A DNA stretch of 64,000 nucleotides from Brugia malayi. Taxonomy: Eukaryota; Nematoda; Chromadorea; Rhabditida; Onchocercidae. Within the stretch, counting starts at the first letter, position 1. Every line of letters starts with the position of its first letter. Positions 12,563-30,988 of this stretch are shown piece by piece. Both the position numbers and the translations under genes were made by a program. The stretch covers positions 6,437,001 to 6,501,000 of the forward strand of contig NW_025062476.1 in the NCBI RefSeq assembly GCF_000002995.4. Reading direction: 5' to 3'. The notes under the pieces are model-generated. The model was not told where the DNA came from. It did no database searches and worked only from the letters and a program-made list of their open reading frames with translations.

Positions 12563-14563
12563 ATGTTAAGCCTCACAAAAGTACATCACTGTATGAAGTA
12601 TTGAATTCCTTCTGTTACCATTTTGAATCTAATGATAGCAACATCTGTAAGTATTTTTAAATTATGTCGCGAATCTCAAGCTAAATTGTAGCATTAAAAT
12701 AATTTCATATAAAAATCATCAAATCGCACTACGAAGAATCATTTAATTAATTTCTTACTTCTCATTAAGCATTTCTTTGTTTGATGCCCTTTCTTTGTTT
12801 ATAAAATAAATCTAACTAACTAAATCCCACCTTCTGTTGATAGCTATATTTGTCCATAATGGTTAAAATACCGCAAGTCGATCAATTCAAATATTCCCTG
12901 TCTTTTAATCAGTAGCATCAGATATTCCTTAACATACTTTTTTTGTTCACATAGCTATTTTTGTATGCGACAGGTACATCAAAATATTGTAAACCATTGC
13001 CATTTTCACAGGTAAATATACATTATGTAAACATAACCAAAGATTCATCCTTCAAAAAAAACATTTTGCTTTCTTAGCGATCCTTAATTCTGCGATTATT
13101 CTTCGTTTACTTCCATGAAGATAAACTGTTTGTTGTATTACTACTACTACTACTATATCTGTTAATAAAGGTATTGTAATATGCTGTGTAATTCATCCCT
13201 ACAACTGAGCGGAACAACTTAATTCAGGTGCACAAGGTGAAAAATCTCATCGTACTAACACAACCCATTAATCTTTACTGGATTTCCACGGTGCCAAAAC
13301 CTTCCAAATTAATATATTACCCACAATTTATGCATTTCAAAGATCAGTAATGTTTATGTGTAATAAATATTTAAGAGTTTAACTTCCAGAAAAGTTTACA
13401 GAATTCGAATTTATAAATATATGCGCATACACAAATCTGAACTATCAAGCACTGCATTTAAAGATAAATGGAAATCACAGGGCATGTTTTATAAAGCTAA
13501 ATGATGATTAATTAATAGAATAAACATTTCCTTGACAAATTTAGCAAATTATTTCCATTATACAATTCAATCTATTCATTTCCTTAATGGAAAGGTAAAT
13601 AGATATAAGTAAAGACTTCAGAATTGTTAAATCAACTGAATGTGGCTACTGGAACTTCAGATGATTCAGTTCGAATAACGATGGTTAATGAGTGCTTGTC
13701 GTCACACACCCTTTCTTTTATTTTAGATGAATCAGAATTGGCAGTCCAAAACATTGTGTAATGAAAAATTGTATGATATAATAAAAGTAGAAATGTTAAA
13801 AAGTTTTTTGTAGAACAGGTAGTAGAGAAAGAGACAGATTAGTCCTGAAAGAAAATTGAGTAAGTTAGATTAATTGGTTTGGTTTTAAAAGAACTAATGT
13901 AGAAATGGGAAAGAAAAATAATGAAAAATAAAAACAGTACAAAATTAGTTTGAAATGCATTGTTTCAGCAGTACCAAATAAATAAGCTAAAACAAACAAA
14001 CTTTCTTTCCCATTTTCAATAAAAAAGCTGCTCTACAACTGAATATTAACTTGGAAGCGACAGACCGATAGATATGAATGAACCGGAGATCAGGAACTGT
14101 TATATCTAGAGGATGTGGTAATTCTTTGTTTATAAAATATCCTGTAATTGTAAATGAAAGCAAATCATCTTATATTTATCACCTATCATGCTACAACAAA
14201 GTACTTTAAGATATAAACTAAAGTATCGATTTTGCAGTACTGCTACGATAAGGGCTTATCATTTCCGCCAATTAAATTTGTATTAATTGAAATCTTTGTA
14301 TTAAATACAGGAATTTCAAAAAAATTAAATTTAATGACAAAACTTATTACTTCCATGGGGAAACGATTGCCAACTTTATAGTCCTACGAGAGTATTTCAT
14401 GAGAACTAAAAACTGAACTCTCTATAAAAGAGAAAAAACAACGCTAATAGAGTCAGTATAAAAGCTGTAGAAGTAAATAATTAACCTCCCAAGATTCAGT
14501 GATTATCCCATGAACTAAACAATGTTGATAGAACATCTGTTGGAAAGAGAATTTAAAAATCGG
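12563..14563. other. Long non-coding stretch downstream of rab-3
   Basis: AT-rich sequence of 2 kb that should include the rab-3 3' UTR on the minus strand. A short CTA/ACT trinucleotide run lies at 13140-13155. No coding exon, RNA gene or mobile element was recognised. Confidence 0.45.
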
Positions 14564-16295
<1,732 letters not shown>

Positions 16296-19173
16296 AATCT
16301 AAACTTTTGATTTAAAATAAAAGAAATAAACATGTTAATATGTCAGTCAGAAAGACGATTAATACTACGAATTAGTAATAAAAGAGAACAAATTTTATTA
16401 GTAACTTTCCAATAAAATTTGTTCTTCTTATTAGTAACTTTCCCATCCTAATAATTTTCATTATGATTCAAATAAAACTACTTTTATCTTTTAACATTTA
16501 TGCATTTTACGAAGAAATCCTCATTTTCTTTCTACACATTACTTTCTATACGATATTAATGAATATGATTGCAAACTAAGCTTCACTAATGCAAACAATC
16601 GCAGTTTTTGGAAAGAAAATTTGTTTGACTTTAATTTATAAACAATGTATGGTTCCTTTTTCTTCCCACTGTGATATTTCTTAATATTACTTACACATAA
16701 GAGAAATGGATTTGTTTTTGTGGACAGAGATTTTGGAAGTAATTTTCCACACCTGAAGTAAGTCAACATATTTCTCTTCTTCGTTCCCTTCCATAAACAC
16801 TGTTAACAGCTGTGTAAAGAAACAAAAAAAAAATATCCCGTACATAGAGTAATACCTTTGAGATAAGCTTCTCAACTTTGAGATAAATAACTTCTAACAT
16901 AAAGTTAGATCTAAAATGGGTCAAATCTACAAATGTTTCCTGAATATCTAAAATTATAAGTTTCATGTCGATTTAGTAGTCCCTTCCTTGTTAACTCACT
17001 CCACTGGAAATTCCTATAGTAAAAACGAGTGAAAATGGCTCTGAACCAAAGATATCAATGTTCGCTGATTTTATGTCCTTCAACTAACTTTTTTTTTACT
17101 AACTTTCCTTAGAAATCTAATAAAAAACTAATTTTTCTTAGAAAGAGGAATAACTGCCTAAAGTTATCACCGAAACTCAGAACCGTTATTTGCAGAGGTA
17201 TGTAGTTGGTTTTGTTTTAAACTTATTTAGAATAACAATAAATCATAACTTGTTTTCTCTCAAGTGTTCGGTCTGCCTATCTTTTAACATTTTCTGATCG
17301 AAAACACTGAACACTGCAGTTAATGGCATGAAATTGGAAAAGCAGTATAGGCGCTAGGCGAGACCATGTCTCTTGCTCTACCAGCTTCACAAAATCTTTG
17401 AAGAAGTCTTATGAATACAAAGGCGAGGATTTACTTCATTCATTGCTGAAATCAAATGTCTTACTTATTTTTCTAAACATAGAAATTAATAAGTTATGGC
17501 TCATCTTTCTTATTTCAAAAAGTGCCGAAGACTGCAAGTCATTAAAAAAAGTGGAAATACCGAAGCAGCAAAAGAAAAAAAAAACAGGGAGTACGGGAAA
17601 TTCAATATCTCCATTTTATTTAGGTATAGTCGCATGCCACCTATCAAATTCATTTATTCTTTGTTTATTTTGCAGTTCTCATATTATTTCATCACTTATT
17701 TGTGCAATCAATAATTAATATGATTTTAAAGGTCAATGCGTATAAATAAGTTTCATGAGTCCATAAGATGGATGTCACCAGAAACGACTATGACCCGTAA
17801 TGAAAAAAAAAAGTTATCAAGTGACAAAACGACCTGGGTATGAGGATTGTAAGCTAATTTTCAACAAAAATCCTAATGCTACGCTCTCAGGACATGTCCT
17901 GGAAATGTCGAATTGTGTCACAATGCAGTGCTGATAGATTTGTATTGAAATGTTCGAAAAAAAAAAGTGCCACAAAGGGGAAAAGGGATTTTAAGAAATG
18001 ATACATTCGAATATATTACTGAATGTGATAGTAATAAGAGTTAATCAATGACTGCGGAGGGAATAAAGAGTTACCAGAAAATCAGAGATATTCAAATTTA
18101 TTGTACAAAATGTTGAAAAAGCATGGAAATAAATATGCTTGAAAATTTAATGATTACTGTTTATGCGGGATAAGACAGCCGTGGGCGTTAGGTATGGGAA
18201 AAAGTGAAGAGAGCAGTTTAGCACGAAATATTTATCATCTAGCTAAAAGGAGAAGATGGAGAAGCAAACACTTCTCCAACAACTTTTATCTCATTCTCAG
18301 TTGGTACCCACCACATCTATTTCATCAAATCGATTTTCAGTTCATGTTTCCTTTAGAATGGAGGCTTTTTGAGGCCCGTGTAAACTGCTGCATTACTTAT
18401 ATGAAAGCAAGAATTGGAGAGAAGAGTGTCCGTCTCTTTTCCTTTGCACTCATTCCTTTCCTCATTTATCTGCAAATACTGAGCAAGAAAAAGGATATAT
18501 ACATATTCAGTTAAGGCTTTGCATCATCATCTAAGGCCTGCCTGAATGCCTTTCGCATTGCTACGTTTCTTAATGTCATTCACATCACATTTTCGTTCAC
18601 TTTCCATTACATTCAATAACATTCAATCCATGCATATAAAGTGCACGCTAACGCATATATACTGCACACTGCAAGCCATATTTGCAGAAAGACTGAGTAA
18701 GAGAACTCTTCAGGGATTCAGTCATAACGAGAATAAGGTAAAGAATAGAAAAGGCATCACTGATCCTCTCAATATTACTTCCACCTGCATTGTATTCTCA
18801 TTAGCACTAAACTGATCCACTTAAATCACTCTACGTCTCCTCTCTGATCCCTAAGGTGCGTGTGTGTGTGACGTGATGTGTCACGCTTGTCTGTGGGTCC
18901 TATGATACTGTGCATTGCTAATCAATGATCGTCCTTAATCAGCAGCGACGACCAGACAAGTGTTACATCCACGTTTCCTCATACTTTCAACTCTCGAATC
19001 AATCCGCAGGGCCATTGGTATTTCACGTCGCGAGCAAAAGAAGAAAGCGAAGTTGCAATGGTCGTGTGATTTGGGGAGGTGGAGAGTGTTTATTGTGTTT
19101 TTTTCGCAGCAAGTTAATGGCTGATAATGTTCTTTTCCTTATTTTGAGTCAGTTTCAGACGTAGTTATACGAG
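16296..19173. other. Divergent upstream region between rab-3 and Rpt1
   Basis: Promoter space for two divergent genes over 2.9 kb. A perfect 14-bp inverted repeat lies at 16386-16399 and 16411-16424, about 90 bp before the rab-3 ATG, and a short GT run lies near 18857-18868. Several open frames of 60-106 codons are low-complexity and unconvincing. Confidence 0.45.
16386..16443. repeat. Inverted repeat plus overlapping direct repeat
   Basis: GAACAAATTTTATT at 16386-16399 is perfectly inverted at 16411-16424 across an 11-nt loop. The 16-mer TTATTAGTAACTTTCC at 16395-16410 recurs directly at 16428-16443. It lies in the 5' flank of rab-3. Confidence 0.9.
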
Positions 19174-21972
<2,799 letters not shown>

Positions 21973-22355
21973 AAAAAATCTGTTTAGAAATAAACCCTAG
22001 ATTGTGATGATTTCTTGACTAACCTCGCAAAGCAGTTTTTCAAAAATGTATATAATCCCGTATGGATGAATTTGACAGTGACCTCTCAAATGAAAACATT
22101 CAAGAATTTTGTAGCATGCTCATAAAAGTGGGCAACACTTGAAAACAGTTAGTTGCTAAATAAATTGAAATATGCTTAACTATGCAGTGTATATATACTG
22201 ATGTTATCATGAGTTCATGAACGATTTCATATGTTTTCACAAAAAAATCAGTTACAAATTAGTTTCAGTAGCGGACGTAAGCTCATCGAGCTTCGAATTT
22301 TACAGCCCAATTTTGAATTCATTTACGACTGCAATACAATCCATACTGAAAATAA
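21973..22355. other. Intergenic between Rpt1 and PIGW copy A (convergent)
   Basis: Holds the 3' UTRs of both convergent genes; nothing else was seen. Confidence 0.5.
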
Positions 22356-25300
22356 TTAAGGTAAAGAGATGGTAGGACAGGGAAGAGAATTCTTATTACG
22401 AGAGAATATGGTGCCACACAAAGCACTTTTACAATTATCTTCTTTCTGTAATCTGGTGAAAAGATGAACAATGGTAACACAAGAACACATGTAGACCGTG
22501 ATTATAGCGGTTGCATGATAGTGATTCTTTACCGATGAAGTGTTTATGCTTTTATTCACTAAACCCGTTAGAATATTTGCCAACAAGAAGAACAGCAATC
22601 CTTGTTCATTAATTGAATCCACTAGAAATGGTTTCAGTGCTTCCAGCAGATTTTCATCTGGAATAGCGTTGAAATCGCATAAGACAAGAGGAAATTTTAC
22701 GATGTTAATTTTACTTGTATCACTGCTTTGCAGAATATAAACATTCGTATTAGCGGTGCTCGAGATTAGTTTTGTTAAGCGACATAAAAAATCGTTATAT
22801 GCTAATGCTCTGAATTAAATTCCAAAGCTTACCACCATCTAGCACAATTTTCGTTTCAGAATGCATTTCCGTCCTACCATTTTCCGTCGTATTTGCCTTT
22901 TTGTTTAAACCTAGAAATCATGGAAATGTTGGAATGTCAGTTTCTTACATTGATTTGAGAAACTACTAGTGCTATTTCTGGAATCATTCGAAAATAAGTA
23001 ACAAATGAAAATCTGCCCTGATAGTAAACTTACTGCTGCGGAATCCCGAAATTTGTGAAGCCCGGCCGTGGAGCAACTGAACGAATAAGTAACCGCACAA
23101 ATAAATGTTGTGAAAAACTACCTGAAACGTCTCATTCATGAGTGCCCTGATATGAACAAAGTGCACTTATTATGTCAGCAACTTTCCACTTATTATTTTT
23201 ACGGATGGCCTGAATCATTCAATAATTCGCCTTTTTAATGCTTTATCTTAACTAGTTATTATCGAATATTGCATTGAAAGTAATAAAAAAAAGTAATAAA
23301 CAAAGCACTCATCATTTCTAGAATGTACGGCACATTAGCAATTCTTCGCGATGGTGGGCCCACGAGTTTTATGGCAAATTCCTGTGCTAAGAAAATTACT
23401 ACAGTGAGTAATAATAGCTGGAAAGAACGGTAGAACCATACTTTGATACGTTTCCTAAAAAAGAGAGTGAACGTCTACATTCTCCAACTAATCTGTGAAA
23501 TGTTCCTTTTTTCCCTTTATTTCTTTTGAAAATAATGTTGAAAAGAAATTTTAGTCGCTTGTGATCACTGCACTTTCTTTTGAAATTATTTCCCTATGCA
23601 TTTTGAACAGGAAGGTTATAAAAAGCAGAAATGCAATGAAAAGGAATAAAGGACCTTTTTTCGGTTATACTACAATTAATGTTAGGATCGCAATATTCTT
23701 GGTGTGATATCGCAGCAAATAAAAAATTGGCTATAGCCGATGCCAAATAATAGATTGACAGATACCCAAAAAATGAAAAAATCCCTTCGCGATTTTTGGA
23801 TACAAAATCTTTCCTTTTTGTCTCATTCGAAATCAAATATTGCTAATAATAAAAAATGTCAAGTCAGCGGCATATTGCTCACTAACTGTTAAAACAGTAA
23901 TATTTTTTCCTCTTTACAAATCCTCATTAACAAACTTTTTTATTTTATTATAGATTATAGATTAAAAATTATATTTCTTTTCCCCTCTCTATGAAAGCTT
24001 TGATATTGAGCTTTTGTCAATGATGAATGATCCCTTAAGAAAAAATAATCGTATAGAAATATTAGGAATACTTAAATCCAATTTTACTATTTTACTATTG
24101 GAAGTTGTTTCACGTAAACGTAAAAAAGCACCTGTAAATTTTGTTTCGTTAGAAAATATTGGTATGTAAAAGCAATGATTATTCCCAATAATAAATGGTA
24201 ACGTCGACCCAAAAAATCCACTAAGAACTAAAATTTTGTAAATTTACTTTTGTTACATCACGTTTCAATTCAGGAAATCAAAGTGACTGGTAGTAATAAC
24301 TCCAGATGATGGGGGAAAGATATTCTACCCATAAAACAAGTTAAACAAACCCGCAACAATCCGAGGGTAATAAAGAAATTCCAGTATATACCATATTCAC
24401 TGATCTGATACTGATAGTTGGTGAAATGAAGCAAAAATGTTCGTGCTATACCAAGCACTATTAACACAGCACTTGATGACGGTTTCAAGGAGCAGTACCT
24501 GAAATGAATTACTTAGAGAATATCCCAAATCTCTGTTTTTCTCGTTAATTTATGCTTACTGATCATGTTCGATCTTTCATCTGATTTCCTGTACGCGATC
24601 ATATCATGACATATCTTTTGATTAACTTAGATTTTCTTACGACGATTACTTAATCATTCAATGAATCTCATCTATGGAAGTAATATATTTTCATTATGAT
24701 AACATAGAGCATGAAAATGCCGAAATAAGCTCATTAAGCTAGTTATCCAATCACATTTAATTTATTTATTAAAAAAGTTGTCCGTGATAGTATTTTCAGT
24801 CCTTGTCTTACTTAAAAAAATACTTTCCGCCAGTAATATATCCCATTCTAACTTAGCATCAGCTGCTACGCTAGTGTGAACGCTCAGATATCAGTATCAC
24901 CGCATAATACATTTAAAATTATGAATATAAGAACGAGAACCACTGCTTTTGAGTGACGTGTTTTACTCTTCCAGGATAATGTCGGAACACATCAACCACA
25001 GCAAAACAATAAACAAATGTAGCTGTACCGAGATCCATAACACTTCGGCCAAAAATTGACGTCTTCGCAAAGCGACGTGGAAATACATCAAAATCTACGG
25101 ATAATATGGCGCCAGCTGTAGCAAGGAAGCCATATAATCTGCAGTAGTATTGGGGATAAAAGCATATTTTATTTTAGAGACATTCCACACAAAGTTCTAT
25201 TTAAAAGTCATATATTACAAGCTCATGTTAAAGCAGTAGTTTAGATTGAATTTCTATATTAACAACCTCATATAAGTGACAAATTTAGTAGGTGAATAAT

Positions 25301-25879
25301 GGTCATCATTGATTTGATGAAACAAATCGCAGTACGTTCGTTTTCTTCGTTTCATAAAATACTGGTCGCATATTAGAACGACAACAAAGGTCAAAAGTAT
25401 TATAGTTTGTGCTAATAGTAGTAATAGTATATGGTCCGAAAATAAGGTCAGCGTCAGTACCACTGGAAGCACGATAAGTAACAAATCGAGCACAAAAGTT
25501 AACCTGAAATTACCTCCTGAGACTTTTTCTCGATTTTTTTTTTCTCTCAAAAAGATTTCTAAAACAGGTACTCAACCTCAGAGCAACAAAGTTCACCACA
25601 TAGGCCACCACATAAAAAAAATTAGTATTAAAATTGTCTTGATTCAAAACATCTTACCAAAATAGTTTTGGAATCCTTACTTTTCTAGTTAATTAATGAA
25701 TGTTTAACCCTGAAAGTAAATCAAGAGTTAAAAAACAGTAGCACTAACCAACTCCCAATTTGGAGGGTACATGGAAAAATACAAAGCACCCCTGGTACTG
25801 CTATATTTCGCAGTATTATCGACATTGGTCCAACTGTCTGAAAGAGCAGAACCTCAGCTTGTGTGGTACCATTCCGCAT
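22356..25879 (-). CDS. PIGW: GPI-inositol acyltransferase PIGW/GWT1, copy A
   Basis: A multi-pass ER membrane enzyme that acylates the inositol of glucosaminyl-PI during GPI-anchor synthesis. The start at 25879 (MRNGTTQAE) has an in-frame stop just upstream and keeps the family's NGT...GP....LRN opening. Recognised exons encode the TM block RLTFVLDLLLIVLPVVLT (about 25500), VDFDVFPRRFAKT with GRSVMDLGTATFVYCFAVVD (about 25050), EYGIYWNFFITLGLLR (about 24350), NREGIFSFFGYLSIYY (about 23750), KLVGPPSRRIANVPYILEM (about 23350) and FFLLANILTGLVN (about 22560). These are the characteristic Gwt1 motifs, in order. Exon 1 ends at 25749. The reading continues about 28 residues past the point where copy B stops. 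No break was seen in any exon. It lies head-to-tail with copy B. Confidence 0.93.
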
Positions 25880-27570
25880 TTCTTATCGCAATTTGAAGCA
25901 GCCAATACAGAAAATGCTTCCAAGGACAATGATAAACTGAGATGACACAGTTGAAACAGATCCATTCATCTCATTTGCATAATTAAACAGAGGTAAAGTC
26001 AGTTGTCTCAATCTGTTCCCTCCTTCGAGAACACCTCTCGTATTGAAATCTCCAGTAGCACAAATGTATTAAGATGACTTCCGTTTTCCTAATTTTTTAA
26101 ATAATGATGTCAAATTACCCCGTTCACGTATGTTTTCCATTTTTTATGCTATCGCAGCTAATAATATCATCGTTTTTTTCAGACTGAGACGATGAGTGCC
26201 ATCAATTGATTGTATTAATTTAGGAGTGGAAAATTATCTTATGGAAAGCTCTTGAGTAGACATATTACATTTTAAATCAGTGATAGCACAACAGGAAATG
26301 AAATCTATCCAGGTGTTTATCCTCAATTTCATCGTGTGTTTTGTCGCTTTAACATTTTTGTTATCGATTTAAAAGGTAAAGAACGGGGAAAATGATTAAA
26401 TAAGACAAAGAAGTTAAGTATAATGTTTAAGGAAAGTCCAATGAAGCAAGATTAAGAAATAATCACTTTATTGGAACAGTAACAAAAAAAAGAAATATAT
26501 ATTTAAACATTTACATAACAAAAACAAAAATGTAAATATACAAAGAGGCGAGAATTATTGCAACATTTATTTGATGCGTGACACTTCAGTATTATTACTC
26601 ATGATTTATAGGCTATTTAATTTTTTTAATATTTCACTAATACTTAATAACAGCATATATAAAATATTGAATAAACAAAAGAGAATAAATGTTGGTGTGA
26701 CATTGTATTCCCTTCTTATGTTTATAATATTTGATCCTTGATGAAATGACCTGAACACACTATATAACTTAAAACAGTATGCCATAACATTCAGATATAC
26801 CTATTGAATGTATTATGATAAATAATGACTTAGTATGGTTCACTACAAGGTCAATTTCATCAACATCATACTCCTTTTCATTATCAAACCTAATGGTACG
26901 TTTTGAGCATTTGAATAACATCGGTGATACACTACAAGAAACGAGATATAAGTATTCATTTCGAAACACTTGAGAGTAAAATAGAAAGTTTTAGAGCCAC
27001 TATTTACGTGCGGAATCTCTTGAACATGTTTAACAAATACTTCATAACTCGAAAGTAACCATAATTAGCGAAAGCAAAGCTACTACATGAAATTTATTAC
27101 TGGGTTCTAAAAGTTAAAGAATGTTCTTCGGTTGATACGAACCTACAATTATTTCTATTTATATCAACTAGATTCAAAAATACAATATGCAATGGCTAAA
27201 CCATTGGAACCTTATAGTTTCCTATAAGTTTTTTTATAACCAAAATAAAAACCAACAAAATTGAGTGTAAGATAGCATTTAATAATTAGTAGCAATTTCG
27301 TCGGGTTCTGATAAACTCATGTACAATTTCATCGAGGATTTTTTCAAAAAACAAAAATACTAAAACACGCAGGAGCAATATAGAAAATATACATATAATG
27401 CCAATACCGAATGATACAGAGGATGAAATGTTTTTTTTTAAAAAAAGTACAAAAAAAAGTTAGTGATGAAAATAATAATGTCCTTAAACAAATTATATTA
27501 TCTATTGCCACCACTGGAAAATAAAATAAGTTGCAGAAAATGAATAATTTAAGAAATGTATATACAAAAT
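25880..27570. other. Intergenic between the two PIGW copies
   Basis: AT-rich sequence of 1.7 kb that must hold the copy A promoter and the copy B 3' UTR. Short open frames near 26769-26969 (minus) are not supported by splice structure or family motifs. Confidence 0.45.
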
Positions 27571-30500
27571 TCAAGAGGTCTGCTTTAACCTTGTACAGAC
27601 ATGGATGACTGAACATGAAATGAACATATATACAATAATGATAGTCATCGAATGATAGACACTTGTTACAGAGCTTGTCGTTATTGTTAAATTAATAAGA
27701 CCCGTGAGCAAGTTCGCTAATAAAAAAAATGGCATGGCATATCGGTTCACTGAATCGAGCACACATGGCTTTAAACGCTCGAAGGGACTTTCATCTATAA
27801 AAACAAAGCTAAAGAAGTTGATGCAATATGACATACAATCCAATATTTCTTCAAAATAAATGTTAATGGTGAACAAATGGTGAGTGGTACTTTGATTCCT
27901 AGCAGTCTAAATATTTTCATCTGATCAATCAAAGATGGTCCTAAAGGACAGTAGGTCTACAAAAGAAGAGAAGAATAAAAATATTAAAGAATAAAAATAT
28001 TAAATAAAAATACTACAAAGAATAAAAAGAATAAAAATAAAAATACTACAAAAGAATAAAAATATTAAATCAAATCAAAATAACAATTTACGAAAATCGA
28101 GAGCAGTCCAAAGAACTAACCAATAGAGAATTGCGGCATTTGTGCTGCCCATCCAAATATGGAAGTTAGTTGTATCAACAACAAACTAGCCATGTAAACA
28201 GTATGGAAGACTAGCTGAATACAACATATCAGACATATCAGAATTAGAATGAAGCAACGGACATTTCCATGATAATGAAATTAGAAAAGAAACACCTCCT
28301 ACAAATGTGTGATATGGCTTACCATTTCTAAAATATAAGACAAGTTGGCAATTCTCCGTGAAGGTGGTCCCACAAGCATTTCAGCCAATTTTTGAGCAAA
28401 AAAAAGAAGTGCAGCGATTATAAATAATTGGAATGTTCTGTAGAACCAGGATTTGAGCCTTATTCTGTAATTCCAGTGGTGAAATCATAACTCTCTGATA
28501 TATTTCATCCAGATTGGAATCGATGCAATACCGCAAAACTACGTGTATCCTATTCATAAATATCGTGTTTGCTGCTTGACAACTATTACCTAATGATGAC
28601 TGTTCACAATGAGTGTGTAAAAACGACTTCATCCAGCTCATTTAATGACTACTTTTTCTAGGAATGGTTACATTTCCTCTTCTATTGTAATACCCTCCCA
28701 TTATTAACTTTCATCATACAACAGCAAAAAAACAGATTGAAAAGTATATGGGTTTGCATCTAGAACTATGCTATTATCATTAAACAGTAGCTACTGGCGA
28801 AAGTAAAAATAAAATAAAAAACTCCACTGAAACAATAACTAACCCCGTGAAATACATGAAGCTGGCGATAGTGGATGCGAAATAATATATTGATAAATAT
28901 CCAAATAAGGAAAAAATACCTTCACGATTCATTGCAATAAAGGTATCTCTATTAACGCTCTCCGAAAGTAGCCAATTCTGAACTGAGTGATATAGCAACG
29001 AATTTATTACATGAAGTTTTCAACAACAAAAAAAAGTGCTCAACCAAATTAAATTAAAACCTGTAAATTTCTTTCAGTCAAGAAATACTGATAAACAAAA
29101 ATGACGATAATGCCGAAAAGTAGATGAAAACGTCGACCAAGAAGTTTCACAGTAATCTGAAAAACACGGCACAATTAGCAGGAAGTTTACACCGACACTT
29201 CTTATTCAAGAAAAAACGAACAGAGAGACAACCTCCATAAAAAATAATGATGAAGTTCAACTGTCCTCTCTCAATACGAATGTTGACATTTATTCATTCC
29301 TGATGTTAGAAAGTAAGCAAATTTAAATTAAACAGAAATGCATCATACAATTTATTATTTATTAATATCATATATTAATACGTGGAAGTGCTAATCTTTA
29401 AGACTAAAATGATTCAAAGTTCACAACACAAACCCTGAGAAAAGCAAGTGTTATGAAGAAATTCCAGTGCACCCCATATTCAGCAATTTGTGTTGGATAG
29501 CTTAATAGATGTAAGACACATGTCCTTCCGAAACCTAAGCACAGCAAAATGATGCTTGGCAAGTGCTTCCGGAAAAAATGTCTGCTATAAAATTTAAATG
29601 TGAAATAGTTAAAAACCAAATATTTAATATTATTAAATTACCAAGTTACTCATATTTTTTATATTTGAATCATTCATACGGCTTGATATTATCTCCCTCA
29701 ATCTTTCGATTCGATTTTAAAAGAAAAAGAAAAACCTTCTTTGTAGTGATGGAAATTTACTTCTGCTTGGAAAATCTTTGAAAACATCAACAACGGCGAA
29801 ACAATAAACGGATGTTGCAGTGCCAACATCCATAACACTTCGACCATATGTGTGTGTCTTGGCAAAACGACGTGGGAAAATATCAAAATCAACGGAGAGA
29901 ATTGCAATGGCAGTTGCAATGAGGCTCATAGATCTGAAATAGAAAAAAAGCATGATAAAATTCGATAGTTATATTTCTCACGATTATAGAAACGTACTTG
30001 ATATCAAGTAGCTAAAATTTATCTTTTTTAAAGGATAATATGCTGAGACGGCCTCACGAAGATTACTGTCATAAAAGTGACAAATACAACCTATATATCG
30101 ATTTTGTTTTATAATTTTATAATATAGTACGTTTAATTCAACAAATTCAAATAAATTTGAAGGATAAAACGAGGAAAGGGGTTTATATAACTTCCTATTA
30201 CTACTGTTTCAAAATTTTATCAAAAGAACGTTTCCGGAAATACTACTTTCAATATAAATAAAAAAAGTAACCTCATGTAAGTGATGAATTTGGTAGGTGA
30301 ATGATGATCATCAACCATTTGACCGAAAATCTGGCGCAGTGTAGGTTTTTCGCGTGCAATAAAGCAGTATTCACAAAGTAAAAAAGTTATTAGAGAAAGC
30401 AAAGCAACTAATTGGAACAGAAGTATCAGAAGGAGATGATCCGAGAAAAGAGTCAATGACAGAATAACTGGCAGTACTATGAACAAGAAATCAAGTGCAA

Positions 30501-30988
30501 ATTTTAACCTGAAATTCACTTCTTTAATGACAAGACTCACAAAACCGACTAATTACTAATGTAGCTAACTCACTGTCCTATGTTTCAAGTAAACTATTAT
30601 ACTGACACCTTTTAATAAATACACACTATTACTTTGCTGAAAGACCACTATTAAAACAAAACTAAAACGACGGCAATGTGAAACAGTAATTTTAAAACCT
30701 GCCATTCTCGGCTTCCGTGTACTGATTTGAGCTCTGAACAAATACTAAAATTCATTTTGGTAGGGTTTCCCACCTACACCATGAAGATAAGCTTTTTTTT
30801 TTAAAAAAAATTTACCAGAAACCACTCGATAAAGCGAAACGAAAACCAACAAATATCCATGGCACGGCAATATTTCGAAGCAGTATTGAAAATGGTCCAA
30901 TCAGCTGCCAGAGAACAAGTTCCGTTTGGCTGGTACCATTATAAACAAAATTTGAGCCTTCTATTTGAGCATTCTGTATTGAATGCAT
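27571..30988 (-). CDS. PIGW: GPI-inositol acyltransferase PIGW/GWT1, copy B
   Basis: Second complete PIGW-type gene. The start at 30988 (MHSIQNAQIEG, in-frame stop upstream) leads into NGTSQTELVLWQLIGPFSIL; exon 1 ends at 30826 in the same phase as in copy A. Further exons carry LKFALDFLFIVLPVILSL, VDFDIFPRRFAKTHTYGRSV, MDVGTATSVYCFAVVDVF, EYGVHWNFFITLAFLR, NREGIFSLFGYLSIYYFAS, VGPPSRRIANLSYILEM and, at the end, FFLLANLLTGLINLTI before TRLKQTS and the stop. Intron positions correspond to copy A wherever both could be read, which points to tandem duplication, while many residues differ, so the event is not recent. It uses the same ER pathway step as copy A; whether the two differ in tissue, stage or substrate cannot be told from sequence. 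Confidence 0.93.
27966..28078. repeat. A-rich degenerate repeat (AATAAAAATA type)
   Basis: Imperfect repeats of AAGAATAAAAATATTAAA and ACTACAAAGAATAAAAA within an intron of PIGW copy B. Simple low-complexity sequence. Confidence 0.8.

Noticed and set aside
16539..16966. Overlapping minus-strand frames upstream of rab-3 rich in F, K and L.
   Set aside because: Low-complexity translation of AT-rich DNA, no splice signals in phase, no family resemblance.
17398..18815. Several plus-strand frames of 70-106 codons between rab-3 and Rpt1.
   Set aside because: Composition follows AT richness, neighbouring frames are equally open, and no motif or splice structure supports them.
26769..26969. A minus-strand frame beginning MFRNEYLY, similar at its start to the FRNED of B3GALT6.
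   Set aside because: The likeness is four residues only; the rest shows none of the galactosyltransferase motifs.
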